Origin: Streptomyces luteolus
GTDB taxonomy: Bacteria > Actinomycetota > Actinomycetes > Streptomycetales > Streptomycetaceae
Direction of reading: 5' to 3'
Assembly (NCBI RefSeq): GCF_029968015.1
Contig: NZ_JASCIS010000018.1
Coordinates: 62,001 to 126,000, forward strand
DNA: 64,000 nt
The translations under genes were made by a program, and so were the position numbers. Each line of letters opens with the position of its first letter. Position 1 is the first letter of the stretch. The notes beneath the pieces are model-generated. The model did not search any database. It worked only from the letters and a program-made list of their open reading frames with translations, and was not told the DNA's origin. Shown here one piece after another: positions 1 through 9,054 of this stretch.

Positions 1-1
1 C

Positions 2-106
2 TGCCATGTGCAGAGCCACTCCGACATGGGGATGGCGGGCATGTTCCTGGTGGCGAAGCCGGACGGGACGGTGCCGGGGCATGGTGGGGGGCACGGGGGG
101 CACTAG
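2..106 (+). CDS. Small two-domain laccase, C-terminal end only (partial)
   Basis: Only the last 34 codons lie in the window; the gene enters from the left edge. The tail contains CHVQSHSDMGM, the type-1 copper ligand block of multicopper oxidases (Cys, then His, then an axial Met), followed by a Gly/His-rich tail ending GGHGGH. This matches the C-terminus I know for the small two-domain laccase of Streptomyces, a secreted copper enzyme that oxidises phenolics with O2. The His-rich end is typical of that family. Domain number cannot be seen here, so a three-domain oxidase is not excluded, although the Gly/His tail favours the small form. Confidence 0.8.
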   Translation, partial: CHVQSHSDMGMAGMFLVAKPDGTVPGHGGGHGGH

Positions 107-117
107 GGGCCCCGAAA

Positions 118-197
118 GGGGCGCGGGGAACTGCGCGCCCAGCCACGACGGCGGGAAAGCCGACCGACAGCGCCGCAGGCTTTCGGGAAGGGGCGGG
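118..197. repeat. Dispersed GC-rich repeat, copy 1
   Basis: The gap between the laccase and the LacI gene carries two modules that recur in other gaps of this window: GGGGCGCGGGGAACTGCGCG near 118-137 and CTTTCGGGAAGGGGCGGG near 180-197. The remainder up to 303 shows no further gene; a weak ribosome site (GAGG, 287-290) serves the LacI gene. Confidence 0.7.
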
Positions 198-303
198 TAG
201 GGGAACCAATCCAGCCCCGGCCGACCCTGCGGGTCGGCCGACCGCCGGTGGATATCCTGGCCGGATCGCCGTACCCCCTCCGGCCCGAGGAGTGACCCCG
301 AAC

Positions 304-1332
<1,029 letters not shown>

Positions 1333-1353
1333 GCGCCAGCCCCGCTCACCCGG

Positions 1354-2580
1354 TCAGGAGCCGACCGACACCGTGAAGCGCCGCGGGTTCCCGTCGTGGG
1401 CCGCGCCCGACACGTCCGGCTCGCCGTCGGGACGTACGTCGTCGTACGGGAAGGCGTACCCGATCGGCGAGTTGGCGTGGACGACCCGCGCCCAGTGGTT
1501 GGTCGTCGCGTCCTTGTAGTAGTCCGCCGCCGTGGTGCCGTTCGGCTGCTCGGGGTGGCTGAGCATGATGCTCCGGTTGAAGCCCGCCGCGAGCCGGGCG
1601 ATCAGGCCCTTCTTGTCGTCCGGGTCGTCCGGGTTGTTGGTGAACGGGCCGTGGTTGCAGGTGAAGACGTCCTTCGAGGTCGGCTTGGCGAAACTGTGCC
1701 CGCCGTCGAAGGTCAGCGTGTCCCCGCTGACCCGGCCGGCCTGCACACCGCGGCCGCCCTGCAGGTCGATGCGCAGGTCCTCGGAGCGGTACTTGTCCCA
1801 GACCTGGTCGATGTAGCCGTTCCACAGGTCGCGGAAGGGCATCTCGTCCGGCCGGTCGAACCAGGGGGCCATCAGGTTCTGCGGCGAGATCACCCGCAGC
1901 ACCTTCCCGTCCCCGCCCCTGATCACCAGCTGGTCCCACGGCTGCCCGTCCTTCGCGGTCTGCGCCGCCAGGTCGTCCGCGATCTTCTGCACGGCCCCGT
2001 CGGGCAGCGGCGCCACGTCGTGCGTACCGTCGCCCACCAGCTTCAGCCCGATCGGCAGCGCGGTCACGAGGTCGACATAGCTGATGTTGGCGTACAGCTG
2101 CTGCGGGTTGAACGTGAACTCGCAGAACGACCAGGTCCGCCCGTAGTTGGGGTCCTCCTTCGTCGCGAACGCGGGCTCTACGAGGGAGGGGCCGGGGTTG
2201 AGGAAGAAGTCCAGCTTGTCGTCGCGTACGAAGTACACCCGGGCGCCGAACATCTGAGGAAGCGTCAGTACGACCGGGGCCTCGCCGGGGCCTCCCAGCG
2301 GGATGGCGCAGTCGACGGGCAGCGGGGTCTGCGGCTGGGCGGGCGACTCTGGCCGGTACACGCTGCCGTCCGGCCGCAGCAGCACCCAGCGGTCGGTGCC
2401 CTGCTCGTGCCCGGTGACGTACGCGTGCACCGTCCCCGTCAACGACTTGTTCTCCAGGGCGAGTTCACAGGTATCCGGTGCGGCCTTGGCGCTGGGGCTG
2501 AGAGCGCTTCCCCAGATGGGGTAGGTCAGCGCGGTGGCGGCACCCGCGGTGGCGGTCAAGAACACTCGGCGCGATATCAC
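1354..2580 (-). CDS. Secreted GH64 beta-1,3-glucanase
   Basis: Predicted 408-residue exported glucanase of glycoside hydrolase family 64, whose members cut beta-1,3-glucan (laminarin, fungal walls), typically releasing pentasaccharides. The GTG start at 2580 follows an AGGAG at correct spacing and immediately gives a twin-arginine signal, MISRRVFLTATAG, ending near the AKA cleavage site about residue 32. The mature protein begins with a thaumatin-like fold (DTCELALENKSLTGTVHAYV) and includes FDGGHSF and NRSIMLSHPEQPNG blocks typical of the family. An in-frame upstream extension to 2781 is noncoding: it lacks a ribosome site and would bury the Tat signal. Operator-like sites lie upstream and just inside the gene. 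Confidence 0.88.
   Translation of the reverse strand: MISRRVFLTATAGAATALTYPIWGSALSPSAKAAPDTCELALENKSLTGTVHAYVTGHEQGTDRWVLLRPDGSVYRPESPAQPQTPLPVDCAIPLGGPGEAPVVLTLPQMFGARVYFVRDDKLDFFLNPGPSLVEPAFATKEDPNYGRTWSFCEFTFNPQQLYANISYVDLVTALPIGLKLVGDGTHDVAPLPDGAVQKIADDLAAQTAKDGQPWDQLVIRGGDGKVLRVISPQNLMAPWFDRPDEMPFRDLWNGYIDQVWDKYRSEDLRIDLQGGRGVQAGRVSGDTLTFDGGHSFAKPTSKDVFTCNHGPFTNNPDDPDDKKGLIARLAAGFNRSIMLSHPEQPNGTTAADYYKDATTNHWARVVHANSPIGYAFPYDDVRPDGEPDVSGAAHDGNPRRFTVSVGS
2500..2508. promoter_or_regulatory. Second AGAGCGCT-type operator-like site inside the GH64 signal-peptide region
   Basis: AGAGCGCTT sits inside a wider imperfect palindrome, CTGGGG...CCCCAG, spanning 2492-2515, within codons of the signal peptide. 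It shares the AGAGCGCT core with the palindrome at 2675-2686. A downstream site at this distance could permit looping repression, which is inference. Confidence 0.4.
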
Positions 2581-2674
2581 GGAGTCTCCTGGGGTGTGGG
2601 GGAACGCGGGGATGGGGGCGTCCGCGTGCCGACCACCTTGGCCAAGTCCCGTACAGGCGTCAAGAGTTGTGGCT

Positions 2675-2686
2675 GAGAGCGCTCTC
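2675..2686. promoter_or_regulatory. LacI-type operator candidate (GAGAGCGCTCTC)
   Basis: A perfect 12-bp palindrome 95 bp upstream of the GH64 start. GAGCGCTC-centred palindromes are the usual binding sites of LacI-family sugar repressors in Streptomyces (for example CebR-type sites). The adjacent LacI gene is the obvious candidate partner. Confidence 0.6.
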
Positions 2687-2738
2687 TTCGGGAAGGTTCC
2701 TTCATAAGTCGGTGGGCCGGGGAGGGTCGGCGGGGCAT

Positions 2739-2800
2739 GCGCGACGCCGAGGGGGGGCACGCACGACGCCGAGGGGGGCACGCGCGACGCCGAGGGGTGT
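2739..2800. repeat. Three tandem 21-22 bp repeats
   Basis: GCGCGACGCCGAGGGG-type units begin at 2739, 2761 and 2782, differing by a few bases. They sit in the divergent gap between the GH64 and VOC genes. Confidence 0.7.
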
Positions 2801-2884
2801 GGTCTCGCTTCGGGGCGCGATTGTCAGTGCCGGGTGCCAGACTCGAAGAGGCAGCACAGACGGGACCCTCAAGGAGCGCTCATC

Positions 2885-3679
2885 ATGCTCACCACCCGCT
2901 TCGTCACCGGCTCACTGACCTGGGCGGACCTCGGCACCCCGGACATCGAGCGGGCCAACGGCTTCTACGGCGGCGTCCTCGGCTGGACGTCCGAGGGTGA
3001 CAGCGAGAAGTTCGGCGGTTACGTGACGTACCGCAGCGGCGGACAGTCCGTGGCAGGCGGCATGCAGCTCCCGGAGGCGGAGGCCCCGCCCTCCTGGTCG
3101 CTCTATTTCCGCACGCCGGACGCCGAGGCCACCGCGAAGGCGGTCGAGCGGGCCGGAGGCACGGTCGTCCTGGAGCCGATGGACGTCGGCGACCTGGGAC
3201 GGATGGCGGTGTGCACGGATCCGACGGGCGCGGGGTTCAGCGTCTGGCAGGCCGGCACGATGCCCGGCTTCGAGGCCGTGCAGCGTCCGGGCTCGCTCTG
3301 CTGGGCCGAGCTGTACACCTCGGACGTCGCCGCGGCCTCCGCGTTCTACAGCACGGCGATCGGCCTGCAGACGTACGAGATGCAGTTCCCGGGCGGTTCG
3401 TACACCACGCTGTATCCGGAGGGCACGGACCCGGACGCGATGTTCGGCGGCGTGGTGCCCAAGGAGGTCGACGCGCTGGAGGCCGAGGAGCCCTCGCACT
3501 GGCTGCTGTACTTCGAGGTCGACGACTGCGACGCGGCCGCCGCGAAGGCCGGGGAGCTCGGCGGCTCGGTGGGGGTGGAACCGACGGACGTGCAGGACGT
3601 GGGCCGCATCGCCAAGCTGGCCGATCCGTTCGGTGCGAGGTTTGCGGTGATGCGGTCTGCTGTGCGGGTGGGGGAGTAG
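2885..3679 (+). CDS. VOC-superfamily protein with two glyoxalase-like domains
   Basis: Predicted 264-residue cytoplasmic protein. The ATG at 2885 follows AAGGAG (2871-2876) with ideal spacing, so the longer in-frame start at 2834 is rejected. Two vicinal-oxygen-chelate modules are visible: residues about 8-125 (SLTWADLGTPDIERANGFY onward) and about 138-258 (LCWAELYTSDVAAASAFY onward), each ending in a DPTGAGFSVWQ/DPFGARFAVM strand. Members include glyoxalases, dioxygenases and antibiotic-binding proteins; Streptomyces carries many such two-domain proteins of unknown substrate. No specific reaction can be assigned. Confidence 0.85.
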   Translation: MLTTRFVTGSLTWADLGTPDIERANGFYGGVLGWTSEGDSEKFGGYVTYRSGGQSVAGGMQLPEAEAPPSWSLYFRTPDAEATAKAVERAGGTVVLEPMDVGDLGRMAVCTDPTGAGFSVWQAGTMPGFEAVQRPGSLCWAELYTSDVAAASAFYSTAIGLQTYEMQFPGGSYTTLYPEGTDPDAMFGGVVPKEVDALEAEEPSHWLLYFEVDDCDAAAAKAGELGGSVGVEPTDVQDVGRIAKLADPFGARFAVMRSAVRVGE

Positions 3680-3789
3680 GGGGTCGGTGGGGTGCGGGTC
3701 GACTCGGGCCCCGTCACGGGGGCTGCGCCCCCGGGCCCCCGGCTCCTCTGACGAGGCTGTCATTCGGCTTGCGCACCGTCGTGGCTGGT

Positions 3790-3918
3790 CGCGCAGTTCC
3801 CCGCGCCCCTTAAGAGCCCGCCCCTCCGGGACTTAATCCAGCCCCTCCGGCGTTTGAGGAGCGGGGGTCCGGGGGCTGGCCCCCGAAGCTGTCCGCAGGA
3901 CTTTCGGGAAGGGGCGGG
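3790..3918. repeat. Dispersed GC-rich repeat, copy 2
   Basis: The 380-bp gap 3680-4059 holds the same modules as copy 1, here with the AACTGCGCG module inverted (3790-3809), a CCCCTCCGGCGTTTGAGGAG module (3842-3861) and CTTTCGGGAAGGGGCGGG (3901-3918). A short GC hairpin at 3717-3733 follows the VOC gene and may terminate it. Confidence 0.7.
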
Positions 3919-4018
3919 GAGGGGAAATGAACACCGGCGCGCCGCCTTCCGCCCGGAAGAACCCCACGGCATCCTGCACAGGCCCGCCGCAGGCGTGAAC
4001 GGCTGGATGAACGCCTCG

Positions 4019-4038
4019 TTGATCGTTCATTGATCGTT
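4019..4038. promoter_or_regulatory. Paired TTGATCGTT direct repeats upstream of the WhiB-like gene
   Basis: TTGATCGTT occurs at 4019-4027 and again at 4030-4038, an 11-bp register (one helical turn), just before the WhiB-like start. This spacing is typical of regulator half-sites bound on one DNA face. The regulator is unknown. Confidence 0.4.
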
Positions 4039-4059
4039 TGTTTCGCCGCGCCCGGCACG

Positions 4060-4359
4060 ATGGCGCTCATGATCGGCAAGTCCACCACTCAGACCCCGTA
4101 CGCCGGGGTGTCCGACGACCGTCCCAGCTGGCTCGATCTCGCGCTGTGCGCCCAGACCGGGTCGGCGTTCTTCTTCCCCGAGCCGGGCAGCTCCGTGCGC
4201 GAGGCCAAGCAGATCTGCCTGGCCTGCGAGGGGCGCGCCGCCTGTCTCGAGTACGCCCTCGCCAACGACGAACGGTTCGGTGTCTGGGGCGGCCTGTCCG
4301 AGAAGGAGCGCGACCGCCTCAGAAAGGGCCCGGCCCGCAAGTCGGCCGACCGCGCCTGA
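4060..4359 (+). CDS. WhiB-like iron-sulfur transcription factor
   Basis: Predicted 99-residue Wbl protein. The four [4Fe-4S] cysteines are present in the family arrangement: Cys30, then Cys53-x2-Cys56-x5-Cys62 (CLACEGRAAC), followed by the GVWGG turn at 74-78 and a basic tail (KERDRLRKG) that contacts DNA. Wbl proteins bind sigma factors and redox-sensitive clusters and control development or stress in actinobacteria. The start is uncertain: ATG 4060, ATG 4069 and ATG 4030 are in frame and none has a good ribosome site. The paralogue is not assigned; its place beside the laccase/desaturase block suggests the SCO6715 orthologue, from memory. Confidence 0.9.
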   Translation: MALMIGKSTTQTPYAGVSDDRPSWLDLALCAQTGSAFFFPEPGSSVREAKQICLACEGRAACLEYALANDERFGVWGGLSEKERDRLRKGPARKSADRA

Positions 4360-4393
4360 GCCCGGCCCCGTACGGCGGTGCACCGCGAAACGA

Positions 4394-4438
4394 CTGAGGG
4401 CTGTCCGCCCGCCGAATCGGCGGGCGGACAGCCCTCAG
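4394..4438. terminator. Bidirectional terminator, 21-bp perfect stem
   Basis: Left arm 4394-4414 begins CTGAGGGCTGTCC, loop AAT, right arm 4418-4438 is its exact complement. It lies between the convergent WhiB-like and desaturase genes and has no U-tract, as is usual for Streptomyces terminators. Confidence 0.85.
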
Positions 4439-4472
4439 CGCGTGGGTGAGTCCCGACGGTCTCTCGGGCCGG

Positions 4473-5444
4473 TCAGCGTCCGCGTGCCGCGATACGCGCC
4501 TTGCGCGCCGCCAGCTTCTCGTCGAACTTGGCCGCCTCGGCGTCGAGCCCGCCCATGTACAGGCCGAGCTCCTCCTGCGCCTTCACGCCCTCGGGGCCGA
4601 GCCCGTCGATCTCCAGGACCTTCAGGTGGCGGAGCACCGGCTGCAGCACGTCGTCGTGGTGGATGCGCATGTTGTAGATCTCGCCGATCGCCATCTGCGC
4701 CGCGGCCCGCTCGAAGCCGGGCATGCCGTGGCCGGGCATGCGGAAGTTGACGACGACGTCGCGCACGGCCTGCATGGTCAGATCGGGGGCGATCTCGAAG
4801 GCCGACTTCAGCAGGTTCCGGTAGAAGACCATGTGCAGGTTCTCGTCGGTCGCGATGCGCGCCAGCATCCGGTCGCAGATCGGGTCGCCCGACTGGTGTC
4901 CGGTGTTGCGGTGCGAGATGCGGGTGGCCAGCTCCTGGAACGCGACGTACGCGACGGAGTGCAGCATCGAGTGCCGGTTGTCGGACTCGAAGCCCTCGCT
5001 CATGTGGGCCATCCGGAACTGCTCCAGCTTGACCGGGTCGACGGCGCGCGAGGCGAGCAGGTAGTCGCGCATGACGATGCCGTGCCTGCCCTCCTCGGCC
5101 GTCCAGCGGTGCACCCAGGTGCCCCACGCGCCGTCGCGGCCGAAGAGGCTCGCGATCTCGTGGTGGTAGCTGGGCAGGTTGTCCTCGGTGAGGAGATTGA
5201 CCACGAGGGCGGTCTTGCCGATGTCGGTGACCTTGGACTGGCCGGGCTCCCACTCCTCGCCGTCTTCGAAGAACTCCGGGAAGTTGCGCCCGTCGCCCCA
5301 CGGCACGTAGTCGTGCGGCATCCAGTCCTTGGCGACCTTGAGGTGGCGGTTCAGCTCCGTCTCCACGACCTCTTCGAGGGCGTAAAGCAGCCGGGCATCG
5401 GTCCAGGTGTCCGGGCTGCCGAGGTGGGGAGAGGCGATCGTCAC
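4473..5444 (-). CDS. Acyl-ACP desaturase (soluble diiron, stearoyl-ACP type)
   Basis: Predicted 323-residue soluble fatty-acid desaturase that inserts a double bond into acyl-ACP using O2 and ferredoxin. Diiron ligands are visible as Glu87, Glu118-x2-His121 (EEGRH), Glu171 and Glu201-x2-His204 (DENLH), the ferritin-like pattern of the family. The GTG at 5444 follows AGGAG at 6 nt. It is a single gene; three tandem inverted-repeat operators lie 48-91 bp upstream, so control by a TetR-type lipid regulator encoded elsewhere is likely. The perfect hairpin at 4394-4438 ends it. Confidence 0.92.
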   Translation of the reverse strand: MTIASPHLGSPDTWTDARLLYALEEVVETELNRHLKVAKDWMPHDYVPWGDGRNFPEFFEDGEEWEPGQSKVTDIGKTALVVNLLTEDNLPSYHHEIASLFGRDGAWGTWVHRWTAEEGRHGIVMRDYLLASRAVDPVKLEQFRMAHMSEGFESDNRHSMLHSVAYVAFQELATRISHRNTGHQSGDPICDRMLARIATDENLHMVFYRNLLKSAFEIAPDLTMQAVRDVVVNFRMPGHGMPGFERAAAQMAIGEIYNMRIHHDDVLQPVLRHLKVLEIDGLGPEGVKAQEELGLYMGGLDAEAAKFDEKLAARKARIAARGR

Positions 5445-5491
5445 GGGGGCTCCTGCGGGGACGGAGGTGCTGTGCTCTTGCTGCGGCTTAC

Positions 5492-5535
5492 CTACGGGGA
5501 CGTAGCCTACGAGACCGTAGGTTACGAAACCGTAG
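5492..5535. promoter_or_regulatory. Three tandem YTACGnnnnCGTAG operators
   Basis: Three 14-bp inverted repeats with a strict 15-bp period: CTACG-GGGA-CGTAG (5492-5505), CTACG-AGAC-CGTAG (5507-5520) and TTACG-AAAC-CGTAG (5522-5535). They lie 48-91 bp upstream of the desaturase start, where a promoter would be. The arm form fits TetR-family operators; three adjacent copies suggest cooperative binding. Confidence 0.7.
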
Positions 5536-5625
5536 GTTAAGAGGCAGGTAAAGGGCCAGCCCCACCAGGGTGGGCGCGTGACTGATATAGCCCCTATGTC
5601 CCGTATCTGAACAGAGAATTTGTGG

Positions 5626-6402
5626 CTATCCGTACAGATTGCGCAGTCGGACCGAGAGGCATGTCACGCAGCCCTCGAGCTTCTCGAACTCGCTGATGTC
5701 GACCAGTACGGGCGTGTAGCCGAGGTCCGCGAGCAGTTCCGCCGACTTCGGGGCGCTCGCCGCCATCAGGAGCCTGTCGCCGCCGAGCAGCACCACATGG
5801 GCGCCCGACTCCTCCGGCACCGGCAGGAAGGACCCGAACAGCGACGGGGTGTCCACAAGGGACGGATGCCCGATCACCGTGCCGTCCGGCAGCGCCGTGA
5901 CCGCCGACTTCAGGTGCAGCGCGGACGAGACCGGCACCGCGACGACCCGCGCCCCGAGCGGCTCGAACGCCGCCCGCAACTGCCGCACCCCGGCGGCGTT
6001 CGTGCGGCCGCCCCGCCCCACGTAGAGGGTGTCGCCGATCTTCAGGACGTCCCCGCCGTCCAGCGCGCCGGGCTCCCGCACCCGGTTCACGGAGGCGCCC
6101 AGCCCGGTCACGGCCTGCTCGACGGCGGCCGTCTCGGGACGCCGTGACTCGGCGCCGGGGCGGGCGATCAGGGCGACGTTGCGGAACATCACCACGGAGT
6201 CCTCGACGAAGACCGCGTCCGGGCAGTCGTCCGCCGGGTCCACCTCGACCGTCTCCCAGCCGTGCGCCCGCAGCGCCTCCCCGTACGCCTCCCACTGCGC
6301 GAGCGCCAGCGGTACGTCGACCGGGGTGCGCTCCACGTGCGTGACGAGGCCCTCGGCCAGACGCGGGCCGGGGCGGCGGATCAGGGCCTTCTTGCTTGGC
6401 AC
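5626..6402 (-). CDS. Dimethylargininase (DDAH)-type amidinohydrolase
   Basis: Predicted 258-residue hydrolase that converts N-methylated arginines to citrulline and methylamines, of the guanidine-modifying superfamily. Catalytic His163 (SALHLKS) and Cys248 (CVTCLS) are present, with the acidic FVEDSV block at 65-70 and LDGGDVL at 114-120 that bind the guanidinium. GTG 6402 follows AAGGAG at good spacing, and MPSKKALIRRPG is the usual family start; the longer upstream frame lacks a ribosome site. Length is normal for bacterial DDAH. Orthologues in Streptomyces are well conserved, but the substrate here is inferred from family. Confidence 0.88.
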   Translation of the reverse strand: MPSKKALIRRPGPRLAEGLVTHVERTPVDVPLALAQWEAYGEALRAHGWETVEVDPADDCPDAVFVEDSVVMFRNVALIARPGAESRRPETAAVEQAVTGLGASVNRVREPGALDGGDVLKIGDTLYVGRGGRTNAAGVRQLRAAFEPLGARVVAVPVSSALHLKSAVTALPDGTVIGHPSLVDTPSLFGSFLPVPEESGAHVVLLGGDRLLMAASAPKSAELLADLGYTPVLVDISEFEKLEGCVTCLSVRLRNLYG

Positions 6403-6460
6403 GGGGGTGACTCCTTGCTGGTGGTTCGGTTGTGGCGCCATGATGCAAGGTCGCGGGGCA

Positions 6461-6480
6461 TACCGGAACCCCTGTTCCGG
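6461..6480. promoter_or_regulatory. Inverted repeat upstream of the DDAH gene
   Basis: ACCGGAAC-CCCT-GTTCCGGT, 8-bp perfect arms, centred about 68 bp upstream of the DDAH start. It is well placed for an operator. Confidence 0.45.
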
Positions 6481-6516
6481 TGCCTCGTGCCCTCCCCGGC
6501 GTGGAGTGCCCCGCCA

Positions 6517-6690
6517 GGGGCGCGGGGAACTGCGTGACCAGCCCACGACCGGCGGTTGCGGCCGATGGCGCGAGCCCGGCAGACGCGTCTGCCTGCTTGT
6601 GGCTTCGCTGCCGGGTGCGGCTCAGTGGGGGCTGGTCGCGCCCCGCGGCGGAGCCGCAAATGTCACAGCCCCGCGCCCCTGGATTCGCCC
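6517..6690. repeat. Dispersed GC-rich repeat, copy 3
   Basis: The 300-bp gap 6403-6702 holds GGGGCGCGGGGAACTGCGTG (6517-6536) and, in the other orientation, a CAGCCCCGCGCCCCTGG variant near 6664-6680. No gene is seen in this gap. Confidence 0.6.
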
Positions 6691-6702
6691 TCCGGGCTCA
6701 TC

Positions 6703-8979
6703 TCAGGCGCGCACCTCGCGGCGCAGATGCTCTGCCGTGAACGAGCCCTCCGCGCGCAGGAGTTGGGCCGGTGTGCCCTCGAAGACGACGCGGCCGCCGT
6801 GCTTGCCGCCGTCCGGGCCGAGGTCGACGACCCAGTCGGCGCGCCGCACCACGTCCAGGTTGTGCTCGACCACCAGGACCGTGTTGCCGTCGTCGACCAG
6901 CCGGTCGAGCAGCGCGACCAGGCCGTCCACGTCCGCCATGTGCAGCCCGGTCGTCGGCTCGTCCAGGACGTACACCGCGCCCGTGCGGTGCAGCTGGGTG
7001 GCCAGCTTGATGCGCTGCCGCTCGCCGCCGGAGAGCGTGCCCAGGGGCTGGCCCAGGGTGAGATACGTGAGGCCGACGTCGCGCAGGGCGCGCAGGCGGC
7101 GGCTCACGCCCTTGTCGGTGCCGCCGTCGAAGGGCGCGAAGAAGTCGAGCGCGTCGTCCGCCGTCATCTCCAGGACGTCCACCACGGACCGTCCGGCCAG
7201 CGTCAGCCGCCGCACCTCGTCCTTGAACCGCCGGCCCTCGCACGCCTCACACGTCGTCGTCACCGGGTCCATGAACGCCAGATCGCTGTAGATCACTCCG
7301 CGCCCCTGGCAACTCTCGCAGGCGCCCCGGGAGTTGAAGCTGAAGAGCCCCGGCTCGCTGCCCGTCTCGCGCGCGAACAGCTTGCGTACGGTGTCCATGA
7401 TCCCGAGGTACGTGGCCGGGGTGGACCGCGCCGAGATCCCGATGGACGACTGGTCCACGACCACCGCCTCCGGATACGCCGCCGTGAACGCCCCCGACAC
7501 CAGGCTCGACTTCCCGGACCCCGCGACCCCCGTGACCGCCGTGAGCACCCCGGCCGGGAAGGCCACCGTCACGTCGTCCAGGTTGTGCAACGAGGCGTCC
7601 CTGACCCAGAGCCGACCGGTCGGTCTGCGAGGGTTCTTCTTGACGTCCGGGTGGCGGTGCAGACAGCGGCCGGTGAGCGTCCCGGAGTCGCGAAGGCCGG
7701 CCACCGTCCCCTCGTACACGACCTGCCCGCCGCCCGTGCCCGCGCCGGGACCCATGTCGACCACGTGGTCGGCGACGGCGATGACGTCCGGGTCGTGCTC
7801 GACGACCAGGACCGTGTTGCCCTTGTCGCGCAGCCTTAGCAGCAGGTCGTTCAGGCGGCCCACGTCGCGCGGGTGCAGGCCGACGCTCGGCTCGTCGAAG
7901 ATGTACGTCATGCCCGTGAGGCTCGACCCCAAATGCCGGACCATCTTGAGGCGTTGGCCCTCGCCGCCGGAGAGCGTGGGCGTCGGCCTGTCCAAGCTGA
8001 GGTAGCCGAGCCCGATCGCCTCGATGCGTTCCAGGGCGGTGACGGCGGCCCCGGCGATGGGACCGGCCACCGGGTCGTCGATCCGGGCCAGCACCGGGAT
8101 CAGGTCGCCGACCTCCATCGCGGCGACGTCGGCGATGTTCAGGCCGTCGATCCGGGAGGCCAGCGCGGCCTCGTTGAGGCGCGCCCCCGAACAGTGCGGG
8201 CAGACGCCCTCGCTGAGGAAGTCCTGCACCAGGTCGCGGGTCTTCTGGCTGAGCGCCGACAGATCCCGCTTCAGGTAGAGCCGCTCGAACCTGTCCGCGA
8301 GCCCCTCGTAGTCGTTCTCGACCTCGAAGGTGGAGCCCTTCACCCATACCCGCCCGCCGCGCCCGCGCAGGAGGAACTCCCGCTCCTCGGCGTTGAATTC
8401 ACCCACGGGCTTGTGCGCGTCGAGATCCTGGCTGTTCACGTACGTCTGCCCGTGGAAGGTGCCCACGCGGAACGGCGGGAAGAGGACCGCGCCGTCCGCG
8501 AGGGACTTCGACTCGTCCAGGATGCGCCCGTAGTCGGGCCGGACCGTGCGGCCCAGGCCGTCGCACTCGGGGCACATCCCGGACGGGTCGTTGAAGGAGT
8601 ACGCCGTCGCCGGGCCCGCGCTCGGCGTCCCGTACCGCGAGAACAGCACCCTGACCACCGAGTACACGTCCGTCATGGTGCCGACGGTGGACCGGGAGTG
8701 GCCGCCGATCGGCTTCTGGTCGACGACGATCGCGGGCGCGAGATCCTCCAGGCCGTCCGCGTGCGGCCGCTCGTACTTGGGCAGCCGGTTGCGGACGAAC
8801 CACGTGAAGGTCTCGTTGAGCTGGCGCTGCGACTCGACGGCGATGGTGTCGAAGACGATCGACGACTTCCCCGATCCGGACACCCCGGTGAAGACCGTGA
8901 GCAGGCCTTTCGGGATGCGCAGATCGACGTCCTTGAGGTTGTTCTCGCGGGCTCCGGTGATCACGATGTGCTCGGGCAT
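6703..8979 (-). CDS. UvrA-like ABC ATPase (short, UvrB-domain-less type)
   Basis: Predicted about 758 residues, against about 950 for housekeeping UvrA. Two Walker A loops (GVSGSGKSS near residue 32; GVAGSGKSS near residue 490), two LSGGE signatures and two DEP Walker B blocks are visible, plus zinc-finger cysteines (CPECDGLGRT; CESCQGRGV; CEACEGRRF). The shortness fits the UvrA paralogue class that lacks the UvrB-binding insertion; relatives protect producers against DNA-intercalating drugs. Start taken at ATG 8979 (MPEHIVITGARENNLKDV); ATG 8988 and GTG 9009 remain possible. The ABC-F gene lies just upstream on the same strand. Confidence 0.87.
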   Translation of the reverse strand: MPEHIVITGARENNLKDVDLRIPKGLLTVFTGVSGSGKSSIVFDTIAVESQRQLNETFTWFVRNRLPKYERPHADGLEDLAPAIVVDQKPIGGHSRSTVGTMTDVYSVVRVLFSRYGTPSAGPATAYSFNDPSGMCPECDGLGRTVRPDYGRILDESKSLADGAVLFPPFRVGTFHGQTYVNSQDLDAHKPVGEFNAEEREFLLRGRGGRVWVKGSTFEVENDYEGLADRFERLYLKRDLSALSQKTRDLVQDFLSEGVCPHCSGARLNEAALASRIDGLNIADVAAMEVGDLIPVLARIDDPVAGPIAGAAVTALERIEAIGLGYLSLDRPTPTLSGGEGQRLKMVRHLGSSLTGMTYIFDEPSVGLHPRDVGRLNDLLLRLRDKGNTVLVVEHDPDVIAVADHVVDMGPGAGTGGGQVVYEGTVAGLRDSGTLTGRCLHRHPDVKKNPRRPTGRLWVRDASLHNLDDVTVAFPAGVLTAVTGVAGSGKSSLVSGAFTAAYPEAVVVDQSSIGISARSTPATYLGIMDTVRKLFARETGSEPGLFSFNSRGACESCQGRGVIYSDLAFMDPVTTTCEACEGRRFKDEVRRLTLAGRSVVDVLEMTADDALDFFAPFDGGTDKGVSRRLRALRDVGLTYLTLGQPLGTLSGGERQRIKLATQLHRTGAVYVLDEPTTGLHMADVDGLVALLDRLVDDGNTVLVVEHNLDVVRRADWVVDLGPDGGKHGGRVVFEGTPAQLLRAEGSFTAEHLRREVRA

Positions 8980-9054
8980 GTAGGGCATGCCCCTGACGCT
9001 ACGAGCCATACCCGACAGCTTCTGTCTGGATTCTCACCGGAGCCGCGCGGTGAC

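Noticed and set aside
1346..1939. Alternative minus-strand frame inside GH64
   Set aside because: Shadow of the GH64 gene; no domain, and GH64 frame has signal peptide and ribosome site.
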